Positions 44,239-53,608 of a DNA stretch of 64,000 nt are shown here, one piece after another. The stretch covers positions 186,001-250,000 of the forward strand of contig JANNXJ010000053.1 in the NCBI GenBank assembly GCA_031409515.1, written 5' to 3'. Source of the stretch: SHZI01 sp031409515. GTDB lineage: Bacteria; Pseudomonadota; Gammaproteobacteria; Steroidobacterales; GCA-2729495. Every line of letters starts with the position of its first letter. Within the stretch, counting starts at the first letter, position 1. The notes beneath the pieces are model-generated. The model was not told the DNA's origin. It saw only the letters and a list, made by a program, of their open reading frames with translations, and did not search any database. Both the position numbers and the translations under genes were made by a program.

Positions 44239-44618
44239 CTTATTCAGCCACGCGTCCCAGAGGGCTATGCAGGGCTGGCTGTGGGACCGATGACGGTCAG
44301 CACGTCGTCGTTGGGTTGGGGCTTCGACGCGGTAGCGCGTCGCGCGCCAGAGAGCAGAAAACCACTGTAATTAGCGGGCTAGCGCGCCGTCGCCCAGTCG
44401 CCCACGCTGGTCAGCGGGACGGGCATTGGCTAGTTATGGGCTTTGGGGCTGTCTGGTGCTGGGTCGACGCCCAGCGGCCGCAGGGCACCCCTGCGGCGCC
44501 CGGAGACGGGCATGGAAGCGGAGCGTGCAGGCGTCACAGGCACCGGCTCAATTGCGCGGCGCGTTGCGGCAAAGTGGCGTCCCCGCTGGGTTCTAGCCCG
44601 CCGTTTCCGTAATCGTCG
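44239..44618. other. Non-coding gap with two tandem GC hairpins
   Basis: No convincing gene lies in the 380 bases between the GH5 promoter region and the end of the NRPS gene. The only visible structure is two adjacent perfect hairpins: GCTGGG/CCCAGC (44458-44475) and GCCGCAGGG/CCCTGCGGC (44477-44497). They lack a T-run but could stop or slow transcription of the NRPS gene, or belong to an RNA. Confidence 0.45.
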
Positions 44619-47600
44619 TCACTCGAGGACCAGATCGCCAGCGACGGCGGCGCGCCGGGAGCCTGTCGGGACCCGAGCAGCGCAGGTCGCCAGAGCCGCG
44701 GACACCTTGCTGGCCATTTGCTCCAGCCCCTGGCCCTCGAAGACCGTGAAATGATCCCCGTCCATGACGACCACGTCGATCACACCAGAGGTAATCACGC
44801 CCCAGCCCATCTTCGGGTCCAGAAACGGACCTTGCGGCTCCAGCGCGCTACGCAGGAGCGTCACCCTGCCGGCAAATGCTCCCGGCTGGTAGCGGCGTTC
44901 GGCCTCTTCGAAATAGCCCAGAAGCCACTGGTCGTAGTTCTCAGGGCTGAGGCCCCGGCCCTCGAAGCTTACCGGCGGGGCCCGATCGGCTACGGGCTTG
45001 CCCACCCAGCGCAGCACTTTTTTGACCACGGTCCGGTTCGAGAGGAAGGCAGTCAGGCTTTGCTCTTGTGCCATTGTCCTGCGCCAGTCGGTCGCAATCA
45101 GCTGCCACCTGAAGGACTGGTCAGCAAGAAACGCGCGGACTGCCGGCAGTCTCCGCAGATAGCCCGGGGCCCAGGCATCGATCAGGGCGAGAAACGAGAC
45201 TTCATGCTTCAGCGCGGTGAGCTGACGGGCCACTTCATACGCCACCACGCCGCCGACGCACCAGCCGATCAACTGGTATGGGCCTGTTGGGTGAACCTGA
45301 CGGATGAGGCGCACGTACTCGGCGGCGATATCCTCCAGCCGCGATGGCAGTGCCTCGTGCGTCAGGGAGGGATCGAACAACTGCAATGCCGTAAGCGGCT
45401 GATCAGGCTCGAGCCGCGAGGACAACCTGTAGTAGTAGACCCCCGTGTTATGGATCGCGATCAGCGGTGGTTTCGCTCCGGTGGCCTGCAGCTGAACCAC
45501 CTGCCGGAAGTCGTACTTGCGGGGACCGCCGTCACCCAGCAGATCCGCCTGGGCTTCGATGGTTGGCGCTTGAAAAAGGGTCGCCAGGCTGAGTTGTTGC
45601 CCGAACTCCGCATTAATGTGACTCAAAAGGCGCGCCGCGAGCAGGGAGTGCCCGCCGATCTCGAAGAAATCGGCGCTCCGGTCCACAACAGGCAAGCCGA
45701 GAACCAGGCACCAGATGCGGGTAACGCGCTGCTCAACCTCATTCGTCGCGACTGTCGTCCCGCTCAGGCCCTCCGTCGACACCGGGGCCGGCAGCCGGGC
45801 ACGGTCGATCTTTCCGTTCGGCGTGCGCGGCAGCGCCTCAAGCACGACAATGGATGCAGGGTGCATGTAACTTGGCAGTGCCTGAAAAAGGCGCCCGCGC
45901 AGAAGCTCGATCAACTTCCCGGACGACTCTGCCCTGGCACGCGCCGGCACCACATAGGCCCAGATCGCGGCTTCTCCCACAGCATCCTTGCCAAGCACCG
46001 CAACGACTTCAGCGAGAGCCGGATGCCCGAGGAGCGCCGCTTCAATTTCGCCCAGCTCGATGCGGAAGCCCCGCAGCTTGACCTGGTGGTCGGCACGCCC
46101 CAGGAATTCAATCCAGTAACCGCGGGACTCGTTCTGCCGCATCCGGACAACGTCGCCGGTCCGGTACAACCGGGCCTGGGGATCACTGCCGAATCTGTCT
46201 GCTACGAATCTGTCGCGGGTCGCCTCCGGCAGACCGAAATAGCCGAGCCCGACGCCATCGCCCCCGATGAACAGCTCGCCTGGCGCACCTGGCGGGACCA
46301 GCTCGCCATGCGCATCGAGAACATAGAATTGCGTGTTGGCAATTGGTGGACCAATGGGGACTGGACCGTCACCAGACTCGACCCGAACTGCCGACGACCA
46401 GACCGTGGTCTCCGTCGGTCCGTACATGTTCCAGAGTTCGCCGCCCGACTCAAGCAGACTCTCCGCCAGCTTCCGCGGCATGGCCTCACCACCGCACAGC
46501 ATCCTGAGCGACGGATCTCCGCGCCAGCCAGCCTCGAGCAGCAGCTGCCAGGTGACCGGAGTGGCCTGCATGATCGTCACGCCCTGGGTACGGAGCAGGC
46601 GAAGCAAAGCGTCTCCGCTCTTCATCTCCTCCTCCCGGGCGAGGATCAGCCTGGCGCCTACGAGCAGCGGCAGAAACACGTCAGGGACGGCCATGTCGAA
46701 GGAGATCGTCGTGACACCCGCCAACCGGTCCCTGTCGGTCATTCCGGGTTGACGACGCATGGCCCAGAGCAGATTGACGAGGGCCCGATGCTGGATCTGC
46801 ACGCCTTTCGGCCGGCCGGTGGACCCTGATGTGTAAATGACATAGGCAAGATCGGCCGGGGACGGCCCCCCATCCGGGGCTGTGGCGCTCTGCCGTGCAA
46901 TCGCCGCGGAATCCACATCCACCTGGATCACCGGCACCGCGCCCGGCGGCAGTCGCCCCACCAGCGACGCTCGCGTAATGATCGCTGCGGGCCGGGAGTT
47001 CTCGAAGACATGGGCCAGGCGCTCCTCGGGATACGCGGGATCGAGAGGAACGTACGCGCTACCGGCCTTGAGGACGGCCAGGAGCGCCACGATCAGGTCG
47101 GGCGAACGGTCCAGAATTACTGCTATACGGGTAGCCGGCGCGACGCCGCGGCTTCTTAGCTCATGGGCAAGGCGGCTGGACGCAGCATCGAGCTCCGCAT
47201 ACGTCATCGTCTGCTCGCCGCACACGACTGCGAGCGCTTCCGGCTGGCGCGCGACCTGGACGGCGAACAGCTCAGGCATCGTGAGATTCTGCGGATAGCT
47301 GGCTGCCGTCTGATTGCATTCGACGACCAGCGCCCGACGCTCGGCGTCATCGAGAACAGGGAGCCTGGAAATGGCCTGCTCGGGATTCGCTACGACTGCG
47401 CGGACGACCTGCTCAAAATGCCGAAGCAGGCGGGCGACCGTAGAGCCATTGAACATGGCCGCATTGAACTCGCAGGACACGCGCCACCCCGCCGCCTGCT
47501 CAGTCATCGAGAATTCCAGATCGCAGCTCGCCAGCGCGTGGGACGGCACCTCGAGTACCCGGACGGCGCCGTGGGCGGGGTCGTCCTCGACTGACTGGCG

Positions 47601-48701
47601 GCAGGCCCAATGCACGAAGAATGCCGGCTGCCGGCTGGCACTCCCTGCGCCGTGGACGATCCCGATGAGGGTCTCCGGTGCCACGTGCTCGTGCTCATGC
47701 GTGGCAGCAAGGCTGGCGCGGACCCGCGCGAGAACAGTGACGAAGGACGGATCTCCGGACAGATCGCTGCGCACAACCAGCGCACTGCTGAGTGGCCCGA
47801 CCAGGTTCGTGAGCCTGGGATCGTCCCGCCCGGAGACTTGATAGCCAATGGCAATGTCTGACTCACCCGTGTAGCGGTGCAACAGGGTGAGGAGTGTCGC
47901 CAGACCGGCTGTAACAATGGTGCAGTCGTTGCGGCTCGAAAGCTCGGCAAGTGGCCTCGTCAGCCCCCGCTCCAGCAGGACGGATTGGCTGTCACTACGC
48001 CCGGCCTGAACAGGGGAGCGGGGGCGATCCGGCTGGATCTCGACAGGCCGGGCACCCCGCAGCAACTGCTCCCAGTAGGCGGTATCGCCACCGACGGTTG
48101 CCGTCGTGTGCCGGGCTGCGGTCCGGATCACCAGGTCACCGTAGCTAATCGGCAGTTTCGGCAGGTCCGGAACCTGGCCTGCCTTCAGCGCCGCGCAAAT
48201 CGAGCCACACTCCCTCGCGAGAATTCCGAGCGACCAGGCGTCACAAACGCTTGCATGGGCTGTGACAAGGAGAATGGAGAGCTGGCTGCTCAGCCGCACC
48301 TGGCGCATGCGCAGCAACGGTGGGCTGGCGAGATCGAAGGGGCGTTGCGCTTCGGCGAGCGCTAGCCGCTCAACCGTGGCGAGAACGTCCGACTCCGGAG
48401 CCCCGCTCAGATCAGTTAAAGGGACGGAGAACGGAAGCCGGGGCTCCACGGTCTGTCGAGGTTCGCCATCCGGCGACGTAGTGAAGAACATCCGTAGCGC
48501 CTGGTGGCGCCTCACGATCAGTTCCAACGCGCTGCCAAGCTCCGTCTGGGAGACTTCACCTTCGACCCGCCAGCGCGCGACGATCGTGTGCGAGGGGTTC
48601 CCCGAATCGCGTTGCCGTGCCGCCCAGAGACCGCGCTGCCCCGGTGAGCACGGATAATCCTGACTTTCCTCCCGCTGCTGGGCTGTCTCGCAAGTTGGCA
48701 T
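44619..48701 (-). CDS. Single-module nonribosomal peptide synthetase, C-A-T-TE
   Basis: The 1360-residue protein has a condensation-like domain (about 20-420), an adenylation domain (about 440-950) with 'YTSGSTGRPKG', 'NMYGPTETTVW', 'LYRTGD', 'GRADHQVKLRGFRIELGEIE' and 'PNGKIDR', a carrier domain with 'FFEIGGHSLLAARLL', and a thioesterase. The C-domain motif HHxxxDG reads HASVCDA, so the second, catalytic His is Ala. The thioesterase elbow is GWCVGG, with Cys where Ser is usual; its Asp ('LIDAWAP') and His ('GDHFTVF') are present. It activates one amino acid, identity not predictable. ATG 48701 has GGAG 5 bases upstream. Confidence 0.9.
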   Translation of the reverse strand: MPTCETAQQREESQDYPCSPGQRGLWAARQRDSGNPSHTIVARWRVEGEVSQTELGSALELIVRRHQALRMFFTTSPDGEPRQTVEPRLPFSVPLTDLSGAPESDVLATVERLALAEAQRPFDLASPPLLRMRQVRLSSQLSILLVTAHASVCDAWSLGILARECGSICAALKAGQVPDLPKLPISYGDLVIRTAARHTTATVGGDTAYWEQLLRGARPVEIQPDRPRSPVQAGRSDSQSVLLERGLTRPLAELSSRNDCTIVTAGLATLLTLLHRYTGESDIAIGYQVSGRDDPRLTNLVGPLSSALVVRSDLSGDPSFVTVLARVRASLAATHEHEHVAPETLIGIVHGAGSASRQPAFFVHWACRQSVEDDPAHGAVRVLEVPSHALASCDLEFSMTEQAAGWRVSCEFNAAMFNGSTVARLLRHFEQVVRAVVANPEQAISRLPVLDDAERRALVVECNQTAASYPQNLTMPELFAVQVARQPEALAVVCGEQTMTYAELDAASSRLAHELRSRGVAPATRIAVILDRSPDLIVALLAVLKAGSAYVPLDPAYPEERLAHVFENSRPAAIITRASLVGRLPPGAVPVIQVDVDSAAIARQSATAPDGGPSPADLAYVIYTSGSTGRPKGVQIQHRALVNLLWAMRRQPGMTDRDRLAGVTTISFDMAVPDVFLPLLVGARLILAREEEMKSGDALLRLLRTQGVTIMQATPVTWQLLLEAGWRGDPSLRMLCGGEAMPRKLAESLLESGGELWNMYGPTETTVWSSAVRVESGDGPVPIGPPIANTQFYVLDAHGELVPPGAPGELFIGGDGVGLGYFGLPEATRDRFVADRFGSDPQARLYRTGDVVRMRQNESRGYWIEFLGRADHQVKLRGFRIELGEIEAALLGHPALAEVVAVLGKDAVGEAAIWAYVVPARARAESSGKLIELLRGRLFQALPSYMHPASIVVLEALPRTPNGKIDRARLPAPVSTEGLSGTTVATNEVEQRVTRIWCLVLGLPVVDRSADFFEIGGHSLLAARLLSHINAEFGQQLSLATLFQAPTIEAQADLLGDGGPRKYDFRQVVQLQATGAKPPLIAIHNTGVYYYRLSSRLEPDQPLTALQLFDPSLTHEALPSRLEDIAAEYVRLIRQVHPTGPYQLIGWCVGGVVAYEVARQLTALKHEVSFLALIDAWAPGYLRRLPAVRAFLADQSFRWQLIATDWRRTMAQEQSLTAFLSNRTVVKKVLRWVGKPVADRAPPVSFEGRGLSPENYDQWLLGYFEEAERRYQPGAFAGRVTLLRSALEPQGPFLDPKMGWGVITSGVIDVVVMDGDHFTVFEGQGLEQMASKVSAALATCAARVPTGSRRAAVAGDLVLE

Positions 48702-48777
48702 GGCACTCCACTGCAAATGGCCGGAACGCGATCTGCGTTGCGACGCCCAGACACTAGGCATGCGAGGGAGGGACGTC

Positions 48778-48793
48778 TGTGCGGTGACGAACA
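48778..48793. promoter_or_regulatory. Crp-like palindrome, site 15 (bidirectional, NRPS and Wzz-like genes)
   Basis: TGTGCG-GTGA-CGAACA with CAGAC flanks on both sides. Minus-strand TAGTGT (48756-48751) and plus-strand GAGAAT (48815-48820) both begin 30 bp from the centre. One symmetric site therefore serves both genes. Confidence 0.75.
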
Positions 48794-48901
48794 GACCATA
48801 TTGCCGGCCGTGCAGAGAATAAGGCCCCTGAAAGTCTGAGAACGGACGGCGGCGCCAACCCGGCGTAGACGCTGAGTGGTCCGTCTGAAGGAACTCTTCC
48901 C

Positions 48902-50341
48902 TTGACTCCCCGCAGCGATCTCACCGTACTGCTGGAGGCACCTCAAGCCTACCGAGGTATGTCCACCATTCCAGCGGCCTACGTCAATCCAGGCCTCTCC
49001 CTGGCCCAGATCGGCGCCATCATCCGGGCCTATCGGGTGGTTATCGTCCTCGTTGTCGTCGCTGCCATGACGGCTGTTGCTCTGGTTGTCGCGGTCCTGC
49101 CGAGAACCTACTCGGCCACCGCCACCCTGATGGTCAGCTACGACGTCAATGACCCCCTTAATGGCAAGGAATTTCCCGTCGGGCTGCTAGGCAGCTATAT
49201 CGCCACGCAGATCGAGCTTATGCAGAATCCCGAAGTACTGCTGCCAGTCGTTGACCGCCTCAAACTCACGAAGAACGAGGACTACACCGCTGGCTATAGC
49301 GGCAACGGCAGCACACTCCGTGAATGGGCCGCAGCCAGGCTCAGCAAGAACCTGTCGATCTATCAGGGAGCATTCGCCAGCCAGTTGATCCACGTCAAGT
49401 ACTCGGCGAGCAGTGCTGCGGAGGCTGCCCTGGTTTCCAACGCGGTGGTCGATATCTATATGGAGCAGGACGCGGTTCGGTCGACCAGGCCGGCAACTGA
49501 AAGGGCACGCCGCTACGCCGAACAGCTCGAGAAGCTCAAGGTGAAGGTAATCGCTGCGCAGGACGAGGTTACGGCCTTCAACCAGCGCAATGCACTGATC
49601 GATTCCGGCGCCGCCAATGTGGATGTCACCCTGCTGTCAAGCCTTGAACAGCAGCTCGTGGAAGCGCAGAACGCCCGATGGGGCGCCGAGGTACGCAAGT
49701 CGGGTGATCAGTCCGTCGGCGACCTGGTGCTGGCTTCACCACTAATACAGTCTCTCAAGACCAAGCTTGCAGACCAGCAGGTCCGGCTGGCAGCAATGGA
49801 TTTACTGTTCCTCCCGAACAATGCCCTGATGCTGGAGTTGCAGTCGCAGATAAAGGCAACGGGCGCTGCCCTAGAGGCGGAAACCAGCAGCTATACCAGC
49901 AACGCGTCGGCCTCCCTGGTTGGTGCCCGGCAACTCGTGCAGAAATTGCAGGCTGCCGTTGAACTCGAGCGAAGGCGGGTACTTACCGAGAGCAAACTCC
50001 ACGATGACTCCGCCAAATACCAGCTGGAACTGGCATCCACCCAGGCTGTCTACAAGCGCGCCCTCGAGGGCTACGACCAGATCATGTTTGCCTCGAGTGG
50101 CCGCTACAGCAACGTGGATGTCGTCAGTCGGGCCAGGCCGCCCGTGAAGGCCGCGCAACCGCGCGTGCTGATCTATCTCCTGCTCGGATTTGCCGGTGCC
50201 CTCGTTCTGGGGCTGCTGGGACCGGTGGCTTATGAGCTGCTTAACCGTCGCGTGCGCTGCCGGGATGACCTTGAGCGTGACCACGGTATCCCGGTGCTCG
50301 TTGACTTCGGTCCACTCCCCCGGGTGCGGCACGCATCATGA
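48902..50341 (+). CDS. Wzz-like chain-length determinant / polysaccharide co-polymerase
   Basis: The 479-residue protein has a Wzz N-terminal domain with TM1 (about 44-66), a large periplasmic part with coiled-coil heptads ('YAEQLEKLKVKVIAAQDEVTAF', part shown), and a second TM near 425-450. The start is TTG 48902, with AAGGA 8 bases upstream. An ATG at 48959 is an alternative. The following kinase-like protein starts in an ATGA overlap, which marks a polysaccharide co-polymerase with a separate tyrosine kinase. It would set chain length at the inner membrane. Confidence 0.88.
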   Translation: MTPRSDLTVLLEAPQAYRGMSTIPAAYVNPGLSLAQIGAIIRAYRVVIVLVVVAAMTAVALVVAVLPRTYSATATLMVSYDVNDPLNGKEFPVGLLGSYIATQIELMQNPEVLLPVVDRLKLTKNEDYTAGYSGNGSTLREWAAARLSKNLSIYQGAFASQLIHVKYSASSAAEAALVSNAVVDIYMEQDAVRSTRPATERARRYAEQLEKLKVKVIAAQDEVTAFNQRNALIDSGAANVDVTLLSSLEQQLVEAQNARWGAEVRKSGDQSVGDLVLASPLIQSLKTKLADQQVRLAAMDLLFLPNNALMLELQSQIKATGAALEAETSSYTSNASASLVGARQLVQKLQAAVELERRRVLTESKLHDDSAKYQLELASTQAVYKRALEGYDQIMFASSGRYSNVDVVSRARPPVKAAQPRVLIYLLLGFAGALVLGLLGPVAYELLNRRVRCRDDLERDHGIPVLVDFGPLPRVRHAS

Positions 50342-51075
50342 GCGTGCAGTTCCGCAGCGAGCCGTCACAAGGCGCAAGCGTGGCGCTCAGGCCTGTCAGC
50401 GAGCGCCCGGCTAAAGTCGAGCGTTTCCCGATACTTGATCCCTCAGCCCGACCTGGCCAGCGACTTGGCATGGCGCACACCCCCCACGACAGACGGGGCG
50501 AAGAGCTTCGGGCTCTGCGCACGGAGCTGCTGCTGCGCCGCGAATCCCCAGACCAGGCCGAGGTCATCGCGCTTCTGAGTGCCCGGCCGGGCGAGGGGCG
50601 GTCGCAGCTCGCGGCTGAGCTGGCCGTGGCGTTCGCCCAGCTGGGTCGTCCCACACTCCTCGTGGATGCGGACCTGCGCAACCCGCGACAGCACGTGCTG
50701 TTTGGCGCGGAGAATCGCCTGGGTCTTGCTCATGCACTCGACTGCGGGGTGGCGCCACAGCTGCATGCCGTGGAGGGCCTGCCGCAGATGTCCCTCGTAA
50801 CGGCGGGGGCAACTCCCCTGAATCCGCTCGAGCTGCTTCTGCACGGAAACTTTAGCAACCTGATTGACGAGTGGCGGCGGAGCTTCGACTTTGTCGTCCT
50901 CGACACGTCTCCCGTGACTCCCTATTCAGACGGCCTGGCCGTTGCACATGTGGCAGGTCGCGTGCTTGCACTGACCCGCGCCCACAAGACCTCGTACCAG
51001 GATACCAAAGGTATGTTCCGCCGACTGGCAGCGACCCGCGCGCAGATTCTGGGCGCCGTAATAAGCCATTTTTGA
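50338..51075 (+). CDS. Tyrosine-kinase-like ATPase of the CpsD/EpsG type
   Basis: The 245-residue cytoplasmic P-loop protein resembles BY-kinases paired with Wzz-type proteins. Walker A reads 'SARPGEGRSQLAAE', where the usual Lys before Ser is Arg; Walker A' is 'PTLLVDADLRNP' and Walker B is 'FDFVVLDTSP'. There is no Tyr-rich C-terminal tail, so classic autophosphorylation is doubtful; the Arg variant is known in some EpsG-like proteins. It overlaps the Wzz-like gene by 4 bases and precedes the polymerase by 60. Confidence 0.82.
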   Translation: MSVQFRSEPSQGASVALRPVSERPAKVERFPILDPSARPGQRLGMAHTPHDRRGEELRALRTELLLRRESPDQAEVIALLSARPGEGRSQLAAELAVAFAQLGRPTLLVDADLRNPRQHVLFGAENRLGLAHALDCGVAPQLHAVEGLPQMSLVTAGATPLNPLELLLHGNFSNLIDEWRRSFDFVVLDTSPVTPYSDGLAVAHVAGRVLALTRAHKTSYQDTKGMFRRLAATRAQILGAVISHF

Positions 51076-51135
51076 GCCCCTGACGGATCAGGTGGAGTGA
51101 TCCACGAACACGTCGGCTGCTGAGCGACTGGAACC

Positions 51136-52518
51136 ATGAACGCGATCTGCCCGACGACAGCACCCGATACCCCGCGTACCGGCAGCGCGCCGGCACTGTG
51201 GCTGCGCGACGACCGCCACGCCTTCCTGCTGGCTGCCCTGGTCTGGACGCTGATTATCCTGATGATCGTTCCTGAGGGCTTTCGCTATGCAGATCTCGCC
51301 AACTCCGCGGCACCGGCGTCCGGCTCCGCGTTAAGCCGGGCACTCTGGCTGGGGCTGCTGGTGCTCGGGCTAGTGGTCATCGCCTGGCGGTCGGCTCTGG
51401 CATGGCTGCTGGTCCGCTGGCTGAATCCCTTTCTGCTGGTCTTCGTCCTGCTGGCGGGTGCCAGCGTGGCCTGGTCGATCGAACCGTCCCTGACCTTGCG
51501 GCGGTCTCTCCGCTTGATCACGATCCTCGTGGATTGCATCGCTTTCGTCCTGGTCTGCTGGCACGCGCGCCGCTATCAGAATGTTGTGCGCCCGGTGCTG
51601 ACACTGGTGTTACTGGGCTCGCTGGGCTTTGGTATCGTCTGGCCCGCCCTCGCCATACATCAGGAGACCTCAGCCGAACTGCTGGGCGCCTGGCGGGGAC
51701 TGGCCAACCACAAGAACAGTCTCGGGGCGCTGGCCAGCATGGGGCTGATCTTCTGGTTTCATGCCTGGCTCACACGAGAGGTGCGGTGGCTGGTTGCACT
51801 GGCTGGCGGGGGTATCGCCCTTGCCTGCCTGCTCCTCTCCCGCAGCTCGACCTCGCTGCTGGCTGCCGTGGTCGTCATGCTGCTCCAGCTGCTTCTGCTG
51901 CGGTCGCCCGCGGGGCTCCGGCCCTACAGTTCCTACTTTGTCGGGTCAGTCGCCGTATTCCTGGCGACCTACACCCTCGCAATGCTGCAGGTAATCCCCG
52001 GGCTGGGCACGCTCCTCCGCCCTATCAGCGCACTGACCGGCAAGGACCTGACGTTTACTGGCCGCACGGAGATCTGGGCCGTCCTGTCCGACCACATCCG
52101 GCTGCATCCGTACTTCGGGACCGGGTACGGCGCCTACTGGACCGGACCCGGCACGGGGTCCCCGTCCGAGGAGTTCATGCGCCTGGAGTCGTTCTACCCG
52201 GGGTCCGCCCACAACGGCTATCTGGAAATCATCAACGACCTCGGCTGGCTTGGACTGGCTTGCCTGGTGGGCTACATCGTGGCGTATTGCTGGCAGTCAC
52301 TGAGTCTGCTGCCAGTGGATCGCAGTCAGGGCGTCCTCTACCTTGGCCTGCTCTTTCAGCAGGCGCTCACCAACCTCGCGGAAACCCACTGGTTCAGTGT
52401 ACTGAGCGTGGACTTCGTGATCATGTCACTCGCGACGACGGCGCTGGCGCGTGGCTTCCTTGAACAGCGACTGCGCAGATACTTCGGCCAGCCCCACGGT
52501 ACTGCCCATGCACCCTGA
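51136..52518 (+). CDS. Wzy-like polymerase / O-antigen ligase-family membrane protein
   Basis: The 460-residue polytopic protein has about ten to twelve TM segments and a large periplasmic loop. The O-antigen ligase signature is visible around 'VAWSIEPSLTLRRSLRLITI' and 'GLANHKNSLGALASMGLIFW', with 'AHNGYLEIINDLGWLGLACL' near the end (His in the conserved AHNxYLE box). In this context it probably polymerises exopolysaccharide repeat units rather than adding LPS O-antigen. It begins 60 bases after the kinase-like gene; the next gene overlaps it. Confidence 0.85.
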   Translation: MNAICPTTAPDTPRTGSAPALWLRDDRHAFLLAALVWTLIILMIVPEGFRYADLANSAAPASGSALSRALWLGLLVLGLVVIAWRSALAWLLVRWLNPFLLVFVLLAGASVAWSIEPSLTLRRSLRLITILVDCIAFVLVCWHARRYQNVVRPVLTLVLLGSLGFGIVWPALAIHQETSAELLGAWRGLANHKNSLGALASMGLIFWFHAWLTREVRWLVALAGGGIALACLLLSRSSTSLLAAVVVMLLQLLLLRSPAGLRPYSSYFVGSVAVFLATYTLAMLQVIPGLGTLLRPISALTGKDLTFTGRTEIWAVLSDHIRLHPYFGTGYGAYWTGPGTGSPSEEFMRLESFYPGSAHNGYLEIINDLGWLGLACLVGYIVAYCWQSLSLLPVDRSQGVLYLGLLFQQALTNLAETHWFSVLSVDFVIMSLATTALARGFLEQRLRRYFGQPHGTAHAP

Positions 52519-53608
52519 GGGACCGATTCCCTGCCTGGATGGCATCCGCGCCCTGGCTGTCTCGATGGTATTTCTCGCGCACACCGGGCTGGACGGGTTC
52601 GTTCCGGGTGGGCTCGGCGTGACCATCTTCTTCGTCCTTAGTGGCTTTCTGATTTCAACACTGATGCGTGTCGAGTATGCCCGCACAGGCAAACTCGACT
52701 TTCGCGGGTTCTATCTGCGCCGGCTTCTGCGGCTCATGCCGCCGCTCGCCATCGTGGTGGCGGTAGCGGCCGTGGCTTCGAACCTTGCCCTCATCAATGG
52801 CACGTTCGAGCCGGTCGGCCTGCTGGCTGCCCTTTTTTACTTCGGCAACTACTACCTGATCGCCACCGACTATCACGGCATGCCGGCAGGCCTGGCGGTC
52901 CTGTGGTCCCTTGCCGTCGAGGAGCACTACTATCTGTTCTATCCGCCGCTCGCCGCCGTTCTCCTGCGGATCGGACGGGTGGGGCTGTCCGCGACTGTAC
53001 TGGCGTTGCTCTGCGTAGCGGTTCTGGCGTGGCGCTGCTGGCTCGCCCTGAACGAAGGATCGGAGGCGTACCTCACTATGGCCACCGACACGAGGCTCGA
53101 TGCCATTCTGGTTGGCTGCCTGATGGCGCTGTGGCGCAATCCATGGCTCGATCAGGTACCAGCGGCGAACAAGCTGCGCGACTGGGGGCTCGCCGCCATC
53201 TGCGTTGCGGTCCTGATTGGCACTCTGACCTACCGCAGTGAGGTTTTCCGGCTGACTTTGCGCTACACGCTGCAAAGCCTCGCGATTGCTCCACTGCTCT
53301 ATCTGGCCGTCGCCCGGGCCCGGGAGGCCCCCTTCCGGTGGCTGAACTCGAGGGTCCTGGTCTATATCGGCACGATCTCCTACACCGTCTACCTTTCTCA
53401 TCACATGATCGCACTGGCGGTCACCAAGCACTGGCCGCAAATCGGCTGGCCCATGACCACCCTGGCGACGGGGCTGTTGACGCTGGCCGTGGCAGAAGCG
53501 ATGCGACGGTGGGTGGAGCAACCCTGCGCCTCCCTGCGCAAGCGCCTGCATCGCGCGTCGGACTCCCGAAGAACGATGGCGACCCTTGCGCCAACAAGCA
53601 GCCCATGA
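52508..53608 (+). CDS. Acyltransferase 3 family (OafA-like) membrane protein
   Basis: The 366-residue polytopic protein has 'CLDGIRALAVSMVFLAHTGL' and 'LGVTIFFVLSGFLISTLMRV' motifs of the acyltransferase 3 family, with the conserved His, and 'WSLAVEEHYYLFYP' for the third motif. It would O-acetylate or otherwise acylate the repeat unit. ATG 52508 overlaps the polymerase stop (ATGCACCCTGA). It is the second such enzyme in the locus. Acyl donor and target sugar are unknown. Confidence 0.85.
   Translation: MHPEGPIPCLDGIRALAVSMVFLAHTGLDGFVPGGLGVTIFFVLSGFLISTLMRVEYARTGKLDFRGFYLRRLLRLMPPLAIVVAVAAVASNLALINGTFEPVGLLAALFYFGNYYLIATDYHGMPAGLAVLWSLAVEEHYYLFYPPLAAVLLRIGRVGLSATVLALLCVAVLAWRCWLALNEGSEAYLTMATDTRLDAILVGCLMALWRNPWLDQVPAANKLRDWGLAAICVAVLIGTLTYRSEVFRLTLRYTLQSLAIAPLLYLAVARAREAPFRWLNSRVLVYIGTISYTVYLSHHMIALAVTKHWPQIGWPMTTLATGLLTLAVAEAMRRWVEQPCASLRKRLHRASDSRRTMATLAPTSSP

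Noticed and set aside
44109..44612. Open frame of 167 residues in the gap before the NRPS gene
   Set aside because: No ribosome-binding site, no recognisable domain, skewed composition (Arg/Gly/Ala rich), and it overlaps the GH5 promoter palindromes.
48702..48761. ATG 48761 as the NRPS start
   Set aside because: It lies upstream of the predicted minus-strand -10 box (48756-48751), while ATG 48701 has a GGAG.
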